Shown here in pieces: positions 36,547 to 44,787 of a DNA stretch of 64,000 nt. Both the position numbers and the translations under genes were made by a program. This DNA is from CAWUKT01 sp964352215 (lineage in GTDB: Bacteria; Bacteroidota; Bacteroidia; J057; JADKCL01). The stretch covers positions 62,001 to 126,000 of the forward strand of contig CAYGRE010000004.1 of the NCBI GenBank assembly GCA_964352215.1. The letters run 5' to 3'. The notes beneath the pieces were generated by a model. It made no database searches, was not told where the DNA came from, and was given only the letters and a program-made list of their open reading frames with translations. How positions within the stretch are numbered: position 1 is the first letter of the stretch; the number at the start of each line of letters is the position of its first letter.

Positions 36547-36569
36547 AGCATCGCTGTCAACGCGATGCT
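36547..36569 (-). terminator. Terminator after the propeller histidine kinase
   Basis: A perfect 8-bp hairpin, AGCATCGC and GCGATGCT, with a 7-base loop. Read on the minus strand it is followed by ATTTTAAAAAA. It lies about 105 bp beyond the kinase stop and ahead of the T9SS gene at 36491. Confidence 0.65.
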
Positions 36570-36675
36570 TACAACTGCTGGTGCGTCAATTTTTTGGACA
36601 GGCGCGTTTTTGGACAGACGTGTACCAGGAAAGGTATTTAATAGAGAAGGCGCGTTAAATTCACATGGCTTTCCG

Positions 36676-39588
36676 TTATTCTACAATTGGAAGAATCACA
36701 GTCACCCGAGTCCCCAATGCGGAACCATTCTCAGATTTCAGGTCCTCGATTTCCAGTGCCGCATGCTCGGTATCGAAGCTACTGCGGAGCAATTCCAGGC
36801 GCTCAGAGATCATTTTGGTTGCGAGGGATTCGTGGTCATCCTGCCGGGCGGAGGCTATCCTGCCGATTCCATTGTCCTCGATGACGCATCGAACAGCTTC
36901 CTTTTCCTGGTGGAAATGAATGCTTAACCTTCCTGGGCGGTCTGAAGGGATTATGCCATGCCAAATTGCATTCTCCACGAAGGGCTGCAGCAACATGCTG
37001 GGGATCAGAACCCCGCTGTTTGAAGCTTCCCCATGAGCCACTATCTCGGTCTCAAACCCATGGTCAAGCCTGAGCAATTCGAGTTCAAGGTAGTTTTGAA
37101 TGAAATCGATCTCTTCCGCAAGGGTGATAAACTTCTGCCGGGAATTCTGTAAAATGAGTCGAATGAGCCGCCCAAACCGGGAGAGATAATCCAAGGCTTT
37201 CTTTTCCTCTTTCCCCAGGATCATGCTCTGGATGGCATTCATGGAGTTGAAGATGAAGTGAGGATTCATCTGCGCCTGCAATGCTTTATGCTCTGCCTCT
37301 ATGAGTGCAAGGCGCAGGTCGGCCCTTCGCCGAAGCACGCGCAATCTTAACACAAAGCCCGTCCACAAAAGGCCGGCAAGGATCAACAATAAAAGAAATC
37401 CGAACCACCATGTCTGCCAAAAGGGACGCGCGATCCTGAAATCAAGGGTGGCAGTTCCAGATGACCAGGCACCACCGTTCACCCTGGCGCTAACCTCAAA
37501 ATGATAGTCACCGGGCTGAAGTGCCTCGTAGGTAACATTCCGTGTTGTCCCCTGCTTCCATACTGAATCATAGCCGCCCAGGCGGTAACGGTATTCCGGA
37601 TGCGAGCCGCTGAGGTAGCTTGGAGCCAGAAAGTCAATCCGCAACTCTTTCTGCCCATAAGGGAAGAAATGTGTTTGCTCCTCCCCGAGATCGAATTGTT
37701 CCTCCCCATCCCTCAGCCCCGTGATCTGGATGCGTGGGGCCGGTAGCGTGTCAATGACATCTTCGGGATCAAAGTAAAGGAGCCCTTTTCCGGTTGCGAG
37801 AACGACCTTGTCCTGCAAGATCAACAGGTCGTTGATCTCGTTGGAGGGAAGCCCTTGCTGCTGAGTGTAGCCATTGATCCGAAAGTCGCGATCCTGTTCT
37901 TTTGAAGGGGTAATCCGGTTGAGACCCGCGGTGGTCGCGGCCCATATATTTCCCTCCTCATCGGTGGCCAACGATTGTACAATCTCACTCATGAGGCCAT
38001 CCGACATCTGGATGGAGCGTAGAGAATCACCTCGGATCCAGATGACACCAAGGCCATTACTCCCCAACCATATATCGTCCCGGTCATCGACAAGGACATC
38101 GGTAACGCGGAGTTGGGAGAATCTGTGGTCGGGGAAAAGTTGGGTGACTTTCCCGTCGCGGTAGGCCGCCAATCCTGTCTTTGTACCCAGCAACAGCCCA
38201 TGTTCAGGATGCTGCGCAAAAGCGTAAGTTCGTCGTTTCCAGATCTCGGCCTTGTCCAGGGTATCGACTTTGCCGGTTGCCAAATCGATCTTATGGCCGA
38301 AACCAGTAAGCAGGGTACGCTGGTCCAGCATGGTGAGCGATTTGCCGAGATTACCCACCACACGTGCTTTACCATCCTTCAAAACAAATCCCTTGTCCCC
38401 TGAGGCTCCCCATATTCCCCCCGCTCCATCTGAAATCAGATCGTAAATGATACTGCTTCGGTTCAGGGGCAAGGAGATGTGTTTCAATTTACCATCACGG
38501 TAATGCGTGATCTCGTTTCGATCATAAGCGATCCACAAACCGCCTGCAGTATCAGCCGTCACCCGAACCACCCGGTCTTCCAGCAGTCCCTTGGACCGGT
38601 CCAGCACGGGAAGCGCATTTACCGGTGCCTGGAAAATACCCTCGGAAAGTGTGGTCAGCCACATACTGCCTTCACGGTCCCGCGAAATCGAGGATACGGC
38701 TTTTCCATTCAGCAATGACCTCTGCAGGTTCCAATGATCTCCATTACGCTCTGCCAGATAGGCCCCGGTGGTACCCCCAAGGTAGATTTGGTCGAGATCC
38801 GGAGATGTCATCAGCGCGTTGAAGAGCGGACGAATGCTGTCCAGGCCTTCGATTTCCAGTTCCCGAAGTTGACCATCGAATGCAAAGATCGCAGCTCCAG
38901 CAGTAAAACGAATTTTTCCATCTGCTCCTTTTTCATAGCCAGAGAAATACCTCGTCCCTCCTTCACGCTCAAAACGGTGGAGTTTGTCGCGGCTGTGGTT
39001 GTAAAAGGAATAGCATACTATTGTATTGTCGATGCGACTCTGCCCTGCCCCCCAGAAATCTCCATTTTCATCCTCCCAGAAAAACTGTGGGGAGAACAGC
39101 CCCCAATCTTCTTTGCTGTCAAATTTCGTCACTTCCATGGAAGGGGAGATCTTCAAGACCTCACTTTGGATGCTGCTGATCCATAAGTTTCCATCACTGT
39201 CCTCAAAGAATGCAGAAGGAGAACTCTGAAGGTAAATCCCGGCCAGGGCAGGATTGTTCCTCGAATTATAGATCTTCCCTTTGTCAAAATAGCAGAGCCT
39301 CCCGTTAAGACACAGGAACCAAATTCTCCCCTGCCGATCCTCCTTGATTTTCAAGACTTCGCTATCCTCAAGACCGTCAACTACATAGAAGTTTTGAAAG
39401 TCGTATCCATCGAAACGGCTGACCCCGGAATTGGTAGCAATCCAAAGCTGATCCTTGCTGTCCTGAAGGACATCGTAGGTCATCATGCCAGCAAGCCCAT
39501 CATTGGTGCTGAAGTTGCGTAGGAATAACTGCGCCTCTACGGGTTCAAAGCAACAGGCAAGAATGATCATGAGGAGTAGGCGTGCCAT
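36676..39588 (-). CDS. Two-component histidine kinase with Reg_prop propeller and Y_Y_Y domain (LytS-type kinase core)
   Basis: A 970-residue hybrid-like sensor without a receiver domain. It has a signal peptide (LLLMIILACCFEPVEA), about 14 Reg_prop-type blades forming a two-propeller periplasmic sensor (GLAGMMTYDVLQDSKDQLW, DSDGNLWISSI, DREGSMWLTTL, DEEGNIWAAT), a Y_Y_Y domain (EYRYRLGGYDSVW), one TM helix (WFGFLLLLILAGLLWTGFVL at ~737-757), and a His_kinase core: ALQAQMNPHFIFNSMNAIQS carries the phospho-acceptor His; an HATPase_c domain follows (NAIWHGIIPSD, EDNGIGR). It overlaps the LytTR regulator upstream by TGATG, so the pair is translationally coupled. It likely senses an extracellular ligand and phosphorylates the LytTR regulator. 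Confidence 0.95.
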   Translation of the reverse strand: MARLLLMIILACCFEPVEAQLFLRNFSTNDGLAGMMTYDVLQDSKDQLWIATNSGVSRFDGYDFQNFYVVDGLEDSEVLKIKEDRQGRIWFLCLNGRLCYFDKGKIYNSRNNPALAGIYLQSSPSAFFEDSDGNLWISSIQSEVLKISPSMEVTKFDSKEDWGLFSPQFFWEDENGDFWGAGQSRIDNTIVCYSFYNHSRDKLHRFEREGGTRYFSGYEKGADGKIRFTAGAAIFAFDGQLRELEIEGLDSIRPLFNALMTSPDLDQIYLGGTTGAYLAERNGDHWNLQRSLLNGKAVSSISRDREGSMWLTTLSEGIFQAPVNALPVLDRSKGLLEDRVVRVTADTAGGLWIAYDRNEITHYRDGKLKHISLPLNRSSIIYDLISDGAGGIWGASGDKGFVLKDGKARVVGNLGKSLTMLDQRTLLTGFGHKIDLATGKVDTLDKAEIWKRRTYAFAQHPEHGLLLGTKTGLAAYRDGKVTQLFPDHRFSQLRVTDVLVDDRDDIWLGSNGLGVIWIRGDSLRSIQMSDGLMSEIVQSLATDEEGNIWAATTAGLNRITPSKEQDRDFRINGYTQQQGLPSNEINDLLILQDKVVLATGKGLLYFDPEDVIDTLPAPRIQITGLRDGEEQFDLGEEQTHFFPYGQKELRIDFLAPSYLSGSHPEYRYRLGGYDSVWKQGTTRNVTYEALQPGDYHFEVSARVNGGAWSSGTATLDFRIARPFWQTWWFGFLLLLILAGLLWTGFVLRLRVLRRRADLRLALIEAEHKALQAQMNPHFIFNSMNAIQSMILGKEEKKALDYLSRFGRLIRLILQNSRQKFITLAEEIDFIQNYLELELLRLDHGFETEIVAHGEASNSGVLIPSMLLQPFVENAIWHGIIPSDRPGRLSIHFHQEKEAVRCVIEDNGIGRIASARQDDHESLATKMISERLELLRSSFDTEHAALEIEDLKSENGSALGTRVTVILPIVE

Positions 39589-40337
39589 CAGGACCGATTG
39601 AACAGTTGCATGAACTCCTGTTTCCGACGATAGGCAAGGGAAATCTCCTTTCCGTCTGACATCGTGATCGTCCCCCCTCGTCCACCTGTATAGGCTTCGA
39701 CTTCCTGGAGGTTGATCAGGAAAGATGCGTGGGCCCGGAAAAACCCCATTGGGTCCAGGGCTTCTGCGTATTCTCCGATCGACTTGCTCACCAGCAATGG
39801 GGGGTGGGAACGAAAATGGAAGGTGGTATAGCTGCCATCGGCTTCGAGGTAAAGGATATCGGGGACATCTCGAACGACAAAGCCTTTGAAGGTGGGTAGA
39901 ATGATGCGGGAATTTCCTCCGGGAATCTGGTTCCCAAGCAAAACATCCATCCGCTGATCTCTCTCATGGTCTTGCTTCCCCAGCTGGACTTCGACCTTGG
40001 CGATGGCTTCCCTCAATTCATCGATGTTGATGGGCTTTAGCAGGTAATCGATCGCAGCCACCTTGATGGCCTTCAAAGCATATTGATCGTAGGCAGTGGT
40101 AAATATTACCTGGAACTCCCGTGCCTCGATGGATTTCAGCAATTCAAATCCTGTCTGGCGCCTGAGCCGCACGTCCAGGAAGAGCAAGTCGGGCTTGGTC
40201 TCCTTGAGCACGGCGATGCCTGTTTCCACCGAGTCCGCCTCAGCAACGATGATCAGGCCGTCGCAATAACCTTCGATCAGCCCGCGCAGGGAATTCCGCG
40301 CAGTAGATTCATCGTCTATGATTACTGCCCTTATCAT
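39588..40337 (-). CDS. LytTR-family response regulator
   Basis: A 249-residue regulator. Receiver residues 1-120: acidic pocket IIDDESTARNS, phospho-acceptor Asp in LLFLDVRLRRQTGFELL, Thr in FTTAYDQYALKAIK and Lys in DYLLKPINIDEL. Residues ~145-245 are a LytTR DNA-binding domain (ILYLEADGSYTTFHFRSHPP, FFRAHASFLINLQEVEAYTG, LAYRRKQEFMQLF). LytTR proteins bind pairs of direct repeats. Partner of the kinase at 36676 (overlapping TGATG). Divergent from the TonB-type gene and RiPP locus at 40637; two 10-bp direct repeats lie between them. Confidence 0.96.
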   Translation of the reverse strand: MIRAVIIDDESTARNSLRGLIEGYCDGLIIVAEADSVETGIAVLKETKPDLLFLDVRLRRQTGFELLKSIEAREFQVIFTTAYDQYALKAIKVAAIDYLLKPINIDELREAIAKVEVQLGKQDHERDQRMDVLLGNQIPGGNSRIILPTFKGFVVRDVPDILYLEADGSYTTFHFRSHPPLLVSKSIGEYAEALDPMGFFRAHASFLINLQEVEAYTGGRGGTITMSDGKEISLAYRRKQEFMQLFNRS

Positions 40338-40380
40338 TTGAGGAATATCCGAAAATTATGGTTGCGAGGAAATATTGTTA

Positions 40381-40510
40381 GACGGAAGGTGCCACCTGTG
40401 GCTTTCAAACCAGTTTAAGTCCCAACGAAATTTTATGAAGCCGTAATCCTTGTGATTCCTGCCTGGCGAGGCGCATGGGGATATTTTTATTTAAACTCAT
40501 TCCAAATATC
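40381..40510. repeat. Dispersed intergenic element, copy B
   Basis: About 130 bp related to 32067-32206. It keeps GACG, hairpin GCCA-CCTG-TGGC, CAAACCAGTTTAA, the second hairpin as GCCT-GGCG-AGGC, ATGGGG and CCAAATATC. It lies in the 299-bp intergenic region between the LytTR regulator and the TonB-type gene. Confidence 0.7.
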
Positions 40511-40573
40511 CCTTAAAGGTCAATAAAAATTGGCCAACCCATTTGCAGGTTTCAGTTTTTTGCTAAATTCGGT

Positions 40574-40608
40574 AATAGTTAGTCACCAAATAATCATCAA
40601 TAGTTAGT
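40574..40608. promoter_or_regulatory. Candidate LytTR operator: two 10-bp direct repeats
   Basis: AATAGTTAGT occurs at 40574-40583 and again at 40599-40608, 25 bp apart start to start and about 30 bp before the TonB-type gene start. LytTR regulators such as AgrA bind pairs of direct repeats of about this length, with roughly two helical turns between them. The regulator gene diverges from this region. Seen directly; binding is inference. Confidence 0.5.
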
Positions 40609-40636
40609 AATAAGCTACCTACTTCGCTCAATAATT

Positions 40637-43027
40637 ATGGTCATTCGTATATTTGTACTAGGGCTTGCTCTATGCCTGTATCAAATAGCTAGACCTCAAT
40701 CGATAACCGGCACCTTTGTCGATTCGAGTTCTACGCCTATTGAGTTTCTGAAAGTGATTGCCTCTGCCGACAACGGCATTGTTGCAGGAGCATTCACTGA
40801 CTCAACTGGTAGCTTTTCCCTTCAATTGGACATGGGAAAAATGTACAACATCATTGTAACTACATTAAGTAATGACACGGTTTACACAAACCCCGGCATT
40901 TCCCTCGTGGCCGAAACCGATTTAGGTACCATAAAACTCAACTTAAATGATTACCAAACAGATGATGTAGTCATCACCGCCCGGAAAAAGTTAATCATCC
41001 GTAAAGTAGATCGCCTCATATTCAATGTAGAGTATTCTATCACGAGTACAGGTGGTACAGCCCTGGATGCGTTGAAAATCACCCCTGGAATACGTGTACG
41101 GGAGAAAAGCATTGAAATGATCGGGAGAAGTTCGGTATTGATGTACATGGATGGACGCCCATTGAAAATGGCGGGAGAAGATCTCTTTAACTTTCTGATG
41201 TCTATCCCTGCTTCAGATATCAAGCGGATCGAAGTCATTAGTAATCCTCCAGCCAACTATGAGGCACAGGGTAACAGCGGTGTGGTGGATATCATCCTGA
41301 AATCTTCGAAAAATAAAGGCTTGTTTGGTTCTGTACGTGCAAGTGGGGTTCAGGCTTTCTATCCGGGCGGCTCAGTTGGTGGATCATTTAACTATTCGAC
41401 GGAAAAAATTCTATGCTATGGTGGCATCAACGTGGGAGATGGAAATATTGCGCCTCGTGGAAGAAGAGAAATCATCTATCCCAACCAGGAATGGATAGAA
41501 ACGATGTGGTCGAAAACGGGCCAATCTTTCCTCAATGGTCGTTTGGGCATGGATATTGTCCCAACCGAAAGGTCCCGGTTTGGTTTCCGCTATTGGGGTG
41601 GCAATAAGGAACCCAGGATATTTGAACGATTGGGAACCAGCATCACCTCTTTAGATGATGGCCAGTTAGATTCAACTCTCTCGACAAACTCATCTGTCTT
41701 AAGTGAGGTCAACGACCACTATATCAATGGTTATTATCAATTGGACCTGGATAGCAATGACAAACAGGTGGTTCTCAATGTTGACTACTTTAACTTCAAA
41801 AATATTTCTTCTCAGACGTTTACCACGCTGACCAATGGGAGTCTCTCTCCCAACAATAACCTTTACAGCTACAACAACGGAGTGGATCAGGATATTCAGT
41901 CTGCTTCGGCCAGTTTGGATTTCGATCTTCCCATGGAGGTCTTCGATCTAAAAACGGGCGCAAAGGTCTCTTTTATCCAAAACAATAGTTCGATTGAATC
42001 CTTTAATCTTTCCAATGGCAACCCCGAACCCGACCCTAATCAAACCTCTTCATTTGACTATACTGAGAATACCCAGGCTTTGTATGCCAGTGGGTCCAAG
42101 AGTTTGGGAGATGTGGAATTTCAAATCGGTTTACGGGGGGAATACACCCAAACAGAGGGATTTTCAGAGACGACCTCTACCCTGACGAAAAATGACTATT
42201 TCCAGCTGTTTCCCACGGCCTACTTTTCTTATGCCCCCAATGACACCCACTACTTTGATATAAAATATGGGCGTCGCATCGACCGCCCCGCCTACTGGAG
42301 GCTCAATCCATTCCGCAGATTCAACAGCATTTATTCCTATACTGAAGGGAATCCTTTTCTTCAGCCAGCCTTCTATGGCAACCTGGAAACCTCCTACACC
42401 TATATGGACGCCTTGACGATTGGGCTGTTTTATTCCCGTGGAGCACAAGGCTTTAATGAGATCACCTTGGTGGAGGCACAAAGCCCCCTTCAGGTTACAA
42501 CGCAACAAAATTTCCTCACCACCCACTCCATGGGAGGCTCGGTATCCTATTATTTTTCAGTCGGCTCATTTTGGGAATCCTCTAATGATGTCTCCGTCTA
42601 CTACAATCAATCCATTTCGGACAACCCCTCTACCGTCTCCCAGGTTGATGGCTTCACTGCATACGCATCCACGACCAACTCCTTCGTGTTCAACGAAGCC
42701 AGTACCTTTACCGGTGAATTGAGTTTTTATTATCAGTTTCCCGAAGTGGATGGAATTGACCTATTCGAAAGTTACTACGGACTTTCAATGGGGTTGAGGT
42801 GGAAACTATTTGACAAAAAGCTCAACGTATCCTGCCAGATGGTAGATATGCTTGGCTCTCAGGAATATACGTTTAACAATACGATCAACGGAGTGAGTCA
42901 GACCAGTACCCGATACTGGGATACCCGTCAACTGGTCGTAGGATTAAGCTACAGCTTTGGGAAATCTGGAAACCTTTCACCGAAAAACAGCTCCAGCAAC
43001 AACGAAGAAAAGAACAGGCTCAACTGA
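40637..43027 (+). CDS. TonB-dependent receptor-like outer-membrane protein (OMP_b-brl_3)
   Basis: A 796-residue outer-membrane barrel, start ATG 40637 (MVIRIFVLGLALCLYQIARP, signal peptide). A carboxypeptidase-like Ig domain follows (ITGTFVDSSSTPIEFLKV, AGAFTDSTGSFSLQLDM), then a plug (DALKITPGIRVREKSIEM, SDIKRIEVISNPPANYEAQG, SGVVDIILKSS) and a large barrel with the OMP_b-brl_3 profile (KYGRRIDRPAYWRLNPFRRF). This subfamily often lacks a clear TonB box, and none is seen here. It is the first gene of the RiPP locus and is followed after ~94 bp by the precursor peptide. It could export or take up the peptide across the outer membrane; this is inference from position only. Confidence 0.9.
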   Translation: MVIRIFVLGLALCLYQIARPQSITGTFVDSSSTPIEFLKVIASADNGIVAGAFTDSTGSFSLQLDMGKMYNIIVTTLSNDTVYTNPGISLVAETDLGTIKLNLNDYQTDDVVITARKKLIIRKVDRLIFNVEYSITSTGGTALDALKITPGIRVREKSIEMIGRSSVLMYMDGRPLKMAGEDLFNFLMSIPASDIKRIEVISNPPANYEAQGNSGVVDIILKSSKNKGLFGSVRASGVQAFYPGGSVGGSFNYSTEKILCYGGINVGDGNIAPRGRREIIYPNQEWIETMWSKTGQSFLNGRLGMDIVPTERSRFGFRYWGGNKEPRIFERLGTSITSLDDGQLDSTLSTNSSVLSEVNDHYINGYYQLDLDSNDKQVVLNVDYFNFKNISSQTFTTLTNGSLSPNNNLYSYNNGVDQDIQSASASLDFDLPMEVFDLKTGAKVSFIQNNSSIESFNLSNGNPEPDPNQTSSFDYTENTQALYASGSKSLGDVEFQIGLRGEYTQTEGFSETTSTLTKNDYFQLFPTAYFSYAPNDTHYFDIKYGRRIDRPAYWRLNPFRRFNSIYSYTEGNPFLQPAFYGNLETSYTYMDALTIGLFYSRGAQGFNEITLVEAQSPLQVTTQQNFLTTHSMGGSVSYYFSVGSFWESSNDVSVYYNQSISDNPSTVSQVDGFTAYASTTNSFVFNEASTFTGELSFYYQFPEVDGIDLFESYYGLSMGLRWKLFDKKLNVSCQMVDMLGSQEYTFNNTINGVSQTSTRYWDTRQLVVGLSYSFGKSGNLSPKNSSSNNEEKNRLN

Positions 43028-43120
43028 TATTTGGTAGAGCACTTAAGATTTGGCCAACGTTCGATATAAGACCTAAAAACGCAAAACTATTGGTTCATCA
43101 CTATTTTAATTAACACTATC

Positions 43121-43294
43121 ATGAAAAGCAAGAATTTGAAAAACGCATTGAGAATGTTCAATGAAATCCAAGAAGCAACTTCCAACTTTGAAGTATTGAA
43201 CCCAGAGCAATCTGGTGCCATCAAAGGTGGACTGGCCGCATGCCCATGTAAGCGCGGTGCTCTTACTTGCAGCCAAACCTATACTTCCAAGTAA
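43121..43294 (+). CDS. Double-glycine RiPP precursor peptide
   Basis: A 57-residue peptide. Leader residues 1-37: MKSKNLKNALRMFNEIQEAT, then FEVLNPEQSGAIKGG, with a Gly-Gly cleavage site at 36-37 and hydrophobic residues at -4, -12 and -15-like positions as in C39-processed peptides. The core, residues 38-57, begins LAACPC and has Cys at 41, 43 and 50, with Lys44 and Arg45, ending CSQTYTSK. The next gene is a radical SAM/SPASM maturase and the transporter three genes on has a C39 peptidase, so it is a substrate for both. It lies in a 379-bp gap left by longer genes. A strong hairpin follows 17 bp after the stop. The Cys residues are likely sites of thioether or other cross-links. Confidence 0.88.
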   Translation: MKSKNLKNALRMFNEIQEATSNFEVLNPEQSGAIKGGLAACPCKRGALTCSQTYTSK

Positions 43295-43311
43295 AGAAGG
43301 TTTTGTCAAAT

Positions 43312-43333
43312 GGCGGGCGAAAATTCGCCCGCC
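43312..43333 (+). terminator. GC-rich hairpin after the precursor peptide (partial terminator/attenuator)
   Basis: GGCGGGCGAA and TTCGCCCGCC form a 10-bp perfect inverted repeat with a 2-base loop (or an 8-bp stem and 6-base loop). Plus-strand CCTATTTTCTTGC follows. It lies between the peptide and its maturase, the usual place for a terminator that lets some polymerase pass, so the peptide is made in excess. Confidence 0.75.
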
Positions 43334-43405
43334 CTATTTTCTTGCTCAGTTTCACATTTCTTCCTCATTTGTCGAGAACCCGGTATTCTTCACAACCCAT
43401 AACTC

Positions 43406-44782
43406 ATGAAATATAAATTCTCCTATTACACCATCCCTTCAGGTATTCTGGATGAATCTGCCGCCATGCCCCAGCGCATTGTCTTTTCTTCACGAAGTGG
43501 TATATCTATGCTCTTGAATGAAGATATCTTCACAGACTTGAAGAACAACGAATTTGGCAATGTCCCCTCTGAGCTTTTGGACATTCTTTTCCGGCATGAA
43601 TTCATTGTTCCCGAACGTGAGAATGAATTTGCGAAGATCATGTTACAGAACCGGGAAGATGTTAAAGACAATAAAGCTTTGTCCACGACGATTCAACCCA
43701 CCGCAAATTGCCAACTGGGGTGTCACTATTGTGGTCAGATTCACCGGAAAGAAAACATGAGCGATGATCTTTCAACAAAGATTGTCAAGAGAATCCGGAA
43801 CAAAATGGAGTCCGGCAAATTCGAATTGCTTGATGTGACCTGGTATGGTGGGGAGCCGTTGCTCGGATACAATCAGATCAAGGAAATGACCCGGGAGTTC
43901 CACCAAATCTGTAAAGATACCGGGACGGATTACAGTGGATTCATGATCACCAATGGTTTGAGCCTGAAGCCTGAAGTCTTTAAAGAATTGTATCTGAAAA
44001 ACGATGTTTTCAAATTCCAGATTACCATTGACGGAATGAAGCGCTTTCACGATACCCGCAGGATTACCAAGAAGGGAGGAAATGCAACCTTTGATATCAT
44101 CATGAAGAATATTCTGGATATCACCAACCTGCCGGAGTATCAAACGCATCGGGAACGTCCAATTTTGATCCGTATGAATATCGACCAGACCAACCAGGAT
44201 TACATTCCTGAATTTCTGGACTACTTGGCTGATTTGGGGCTCGCAGATAAAATTGGACTCTCATTTGCTCCCGTTATCAACTGGGGAGACCTGGATTTCG
44301 GAACCAAAGATGGCCTGACCAAAGAAAAATATGCAGAGAAGGAAATCGATTGGTTCATCTACGCCATGCAGAAAGGATTCAATATCACAGAACTGCTGCC
44401 AGAGCGAGCTTATCAGCCCTGTATGGTAGTCGATGAAAATGCTGAAGTTTACGACACCGATGGCAATGTTTTCCCCTGTTATGAATTCTCTTATACCCCG
44501 GTCTACCAAACAGAGGAGTTCATCATCGCCAACTTGAATGATCCCGAGCCTAAGTTCAATCAAAACGTCACGACCCGGGATTGGTTTGATAAACTAGAGG
44601 AAGGGAACATCTCAACTTGTAAAACCTGCACCCTCCTGCCTTCCTGCGGTGGAGGATGCGTCAAAAAATGGTATGCCGATGACCCTGAGCCAGCCTGTCC
44701 ATCATTCAAGTTCAACATGGAAGACCGGCTCATTCTGGAATACCTGATGAAAAACAAGCCTGAATTAATCACTGAAGCCTAA
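43406..44782 (+). CDS. Radical SAM/SPASM RiPP maturase
   Basis: A 458-residue radical SAM enzyme. Residues ~1-95 form an N-terminal domain that could bind the leader (RiPP recognition element-like; inferred). Cys102, 106 and 109 in CQLGCHYC give the CxxxCxxC cluster motif. Core strands include DVTWYGGEPLL, FMITNGL, FQITIDGM, RMNIDQTN. The C-terminus has a SPASM domain: Cys around QPCMVVDENAEVYDTDGNVF-PCYE and CKTCTLLPSCGGGCVKKW (C405, 408, 414, 418) and C431, for auxiliary iron-sulfur clusters. This fold installs thioether, C-C or epimer bonds on peptides. It lies 111 bp after the precursor. Start at ATG 43406 is the first Met after the hairpin. Confidence 0.95.
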   Translation: MKYKFSYYTIPSGILDESAAMPQRIVFSSRSGISMLLNEDIFTDLKNNEFGNVPSELLDILFRHEFIVPERENEFAKIMLQNREDVKDNKALSTTIQPTANCQLGCHYCGQIHRKENMSDDLSTKIVKRIRNKMESGKFELLDVTWYGGEPLLGYNQIKEMTREFHQICKDTGTDYSGFMITNGLSLKPEVFKELYLKNDVFKFQITIDGMKRFHDTRRITKKGGNATFDIIMKNILDITNLPEYQTHRERPILIRMNIDQTNQDYIPEFLDYLADLGLADKIGLSFAPVINWGDLDFGTKDGLTKEKYAEKEIDWFIYAMQKGFNITELLPERAYQPCMVVDENAEVYDTDGNVFPCYEFSYTPVYQTEEFIIANLNDPEPKFNQNVTTRDWFDKLEEGNISTCKTCTLLPSCGGGCVKKWYADDPEPACPSFKFNMEDRLILEYLMKNKPELITEA

Positions 44783-44787
44783 AGAAT

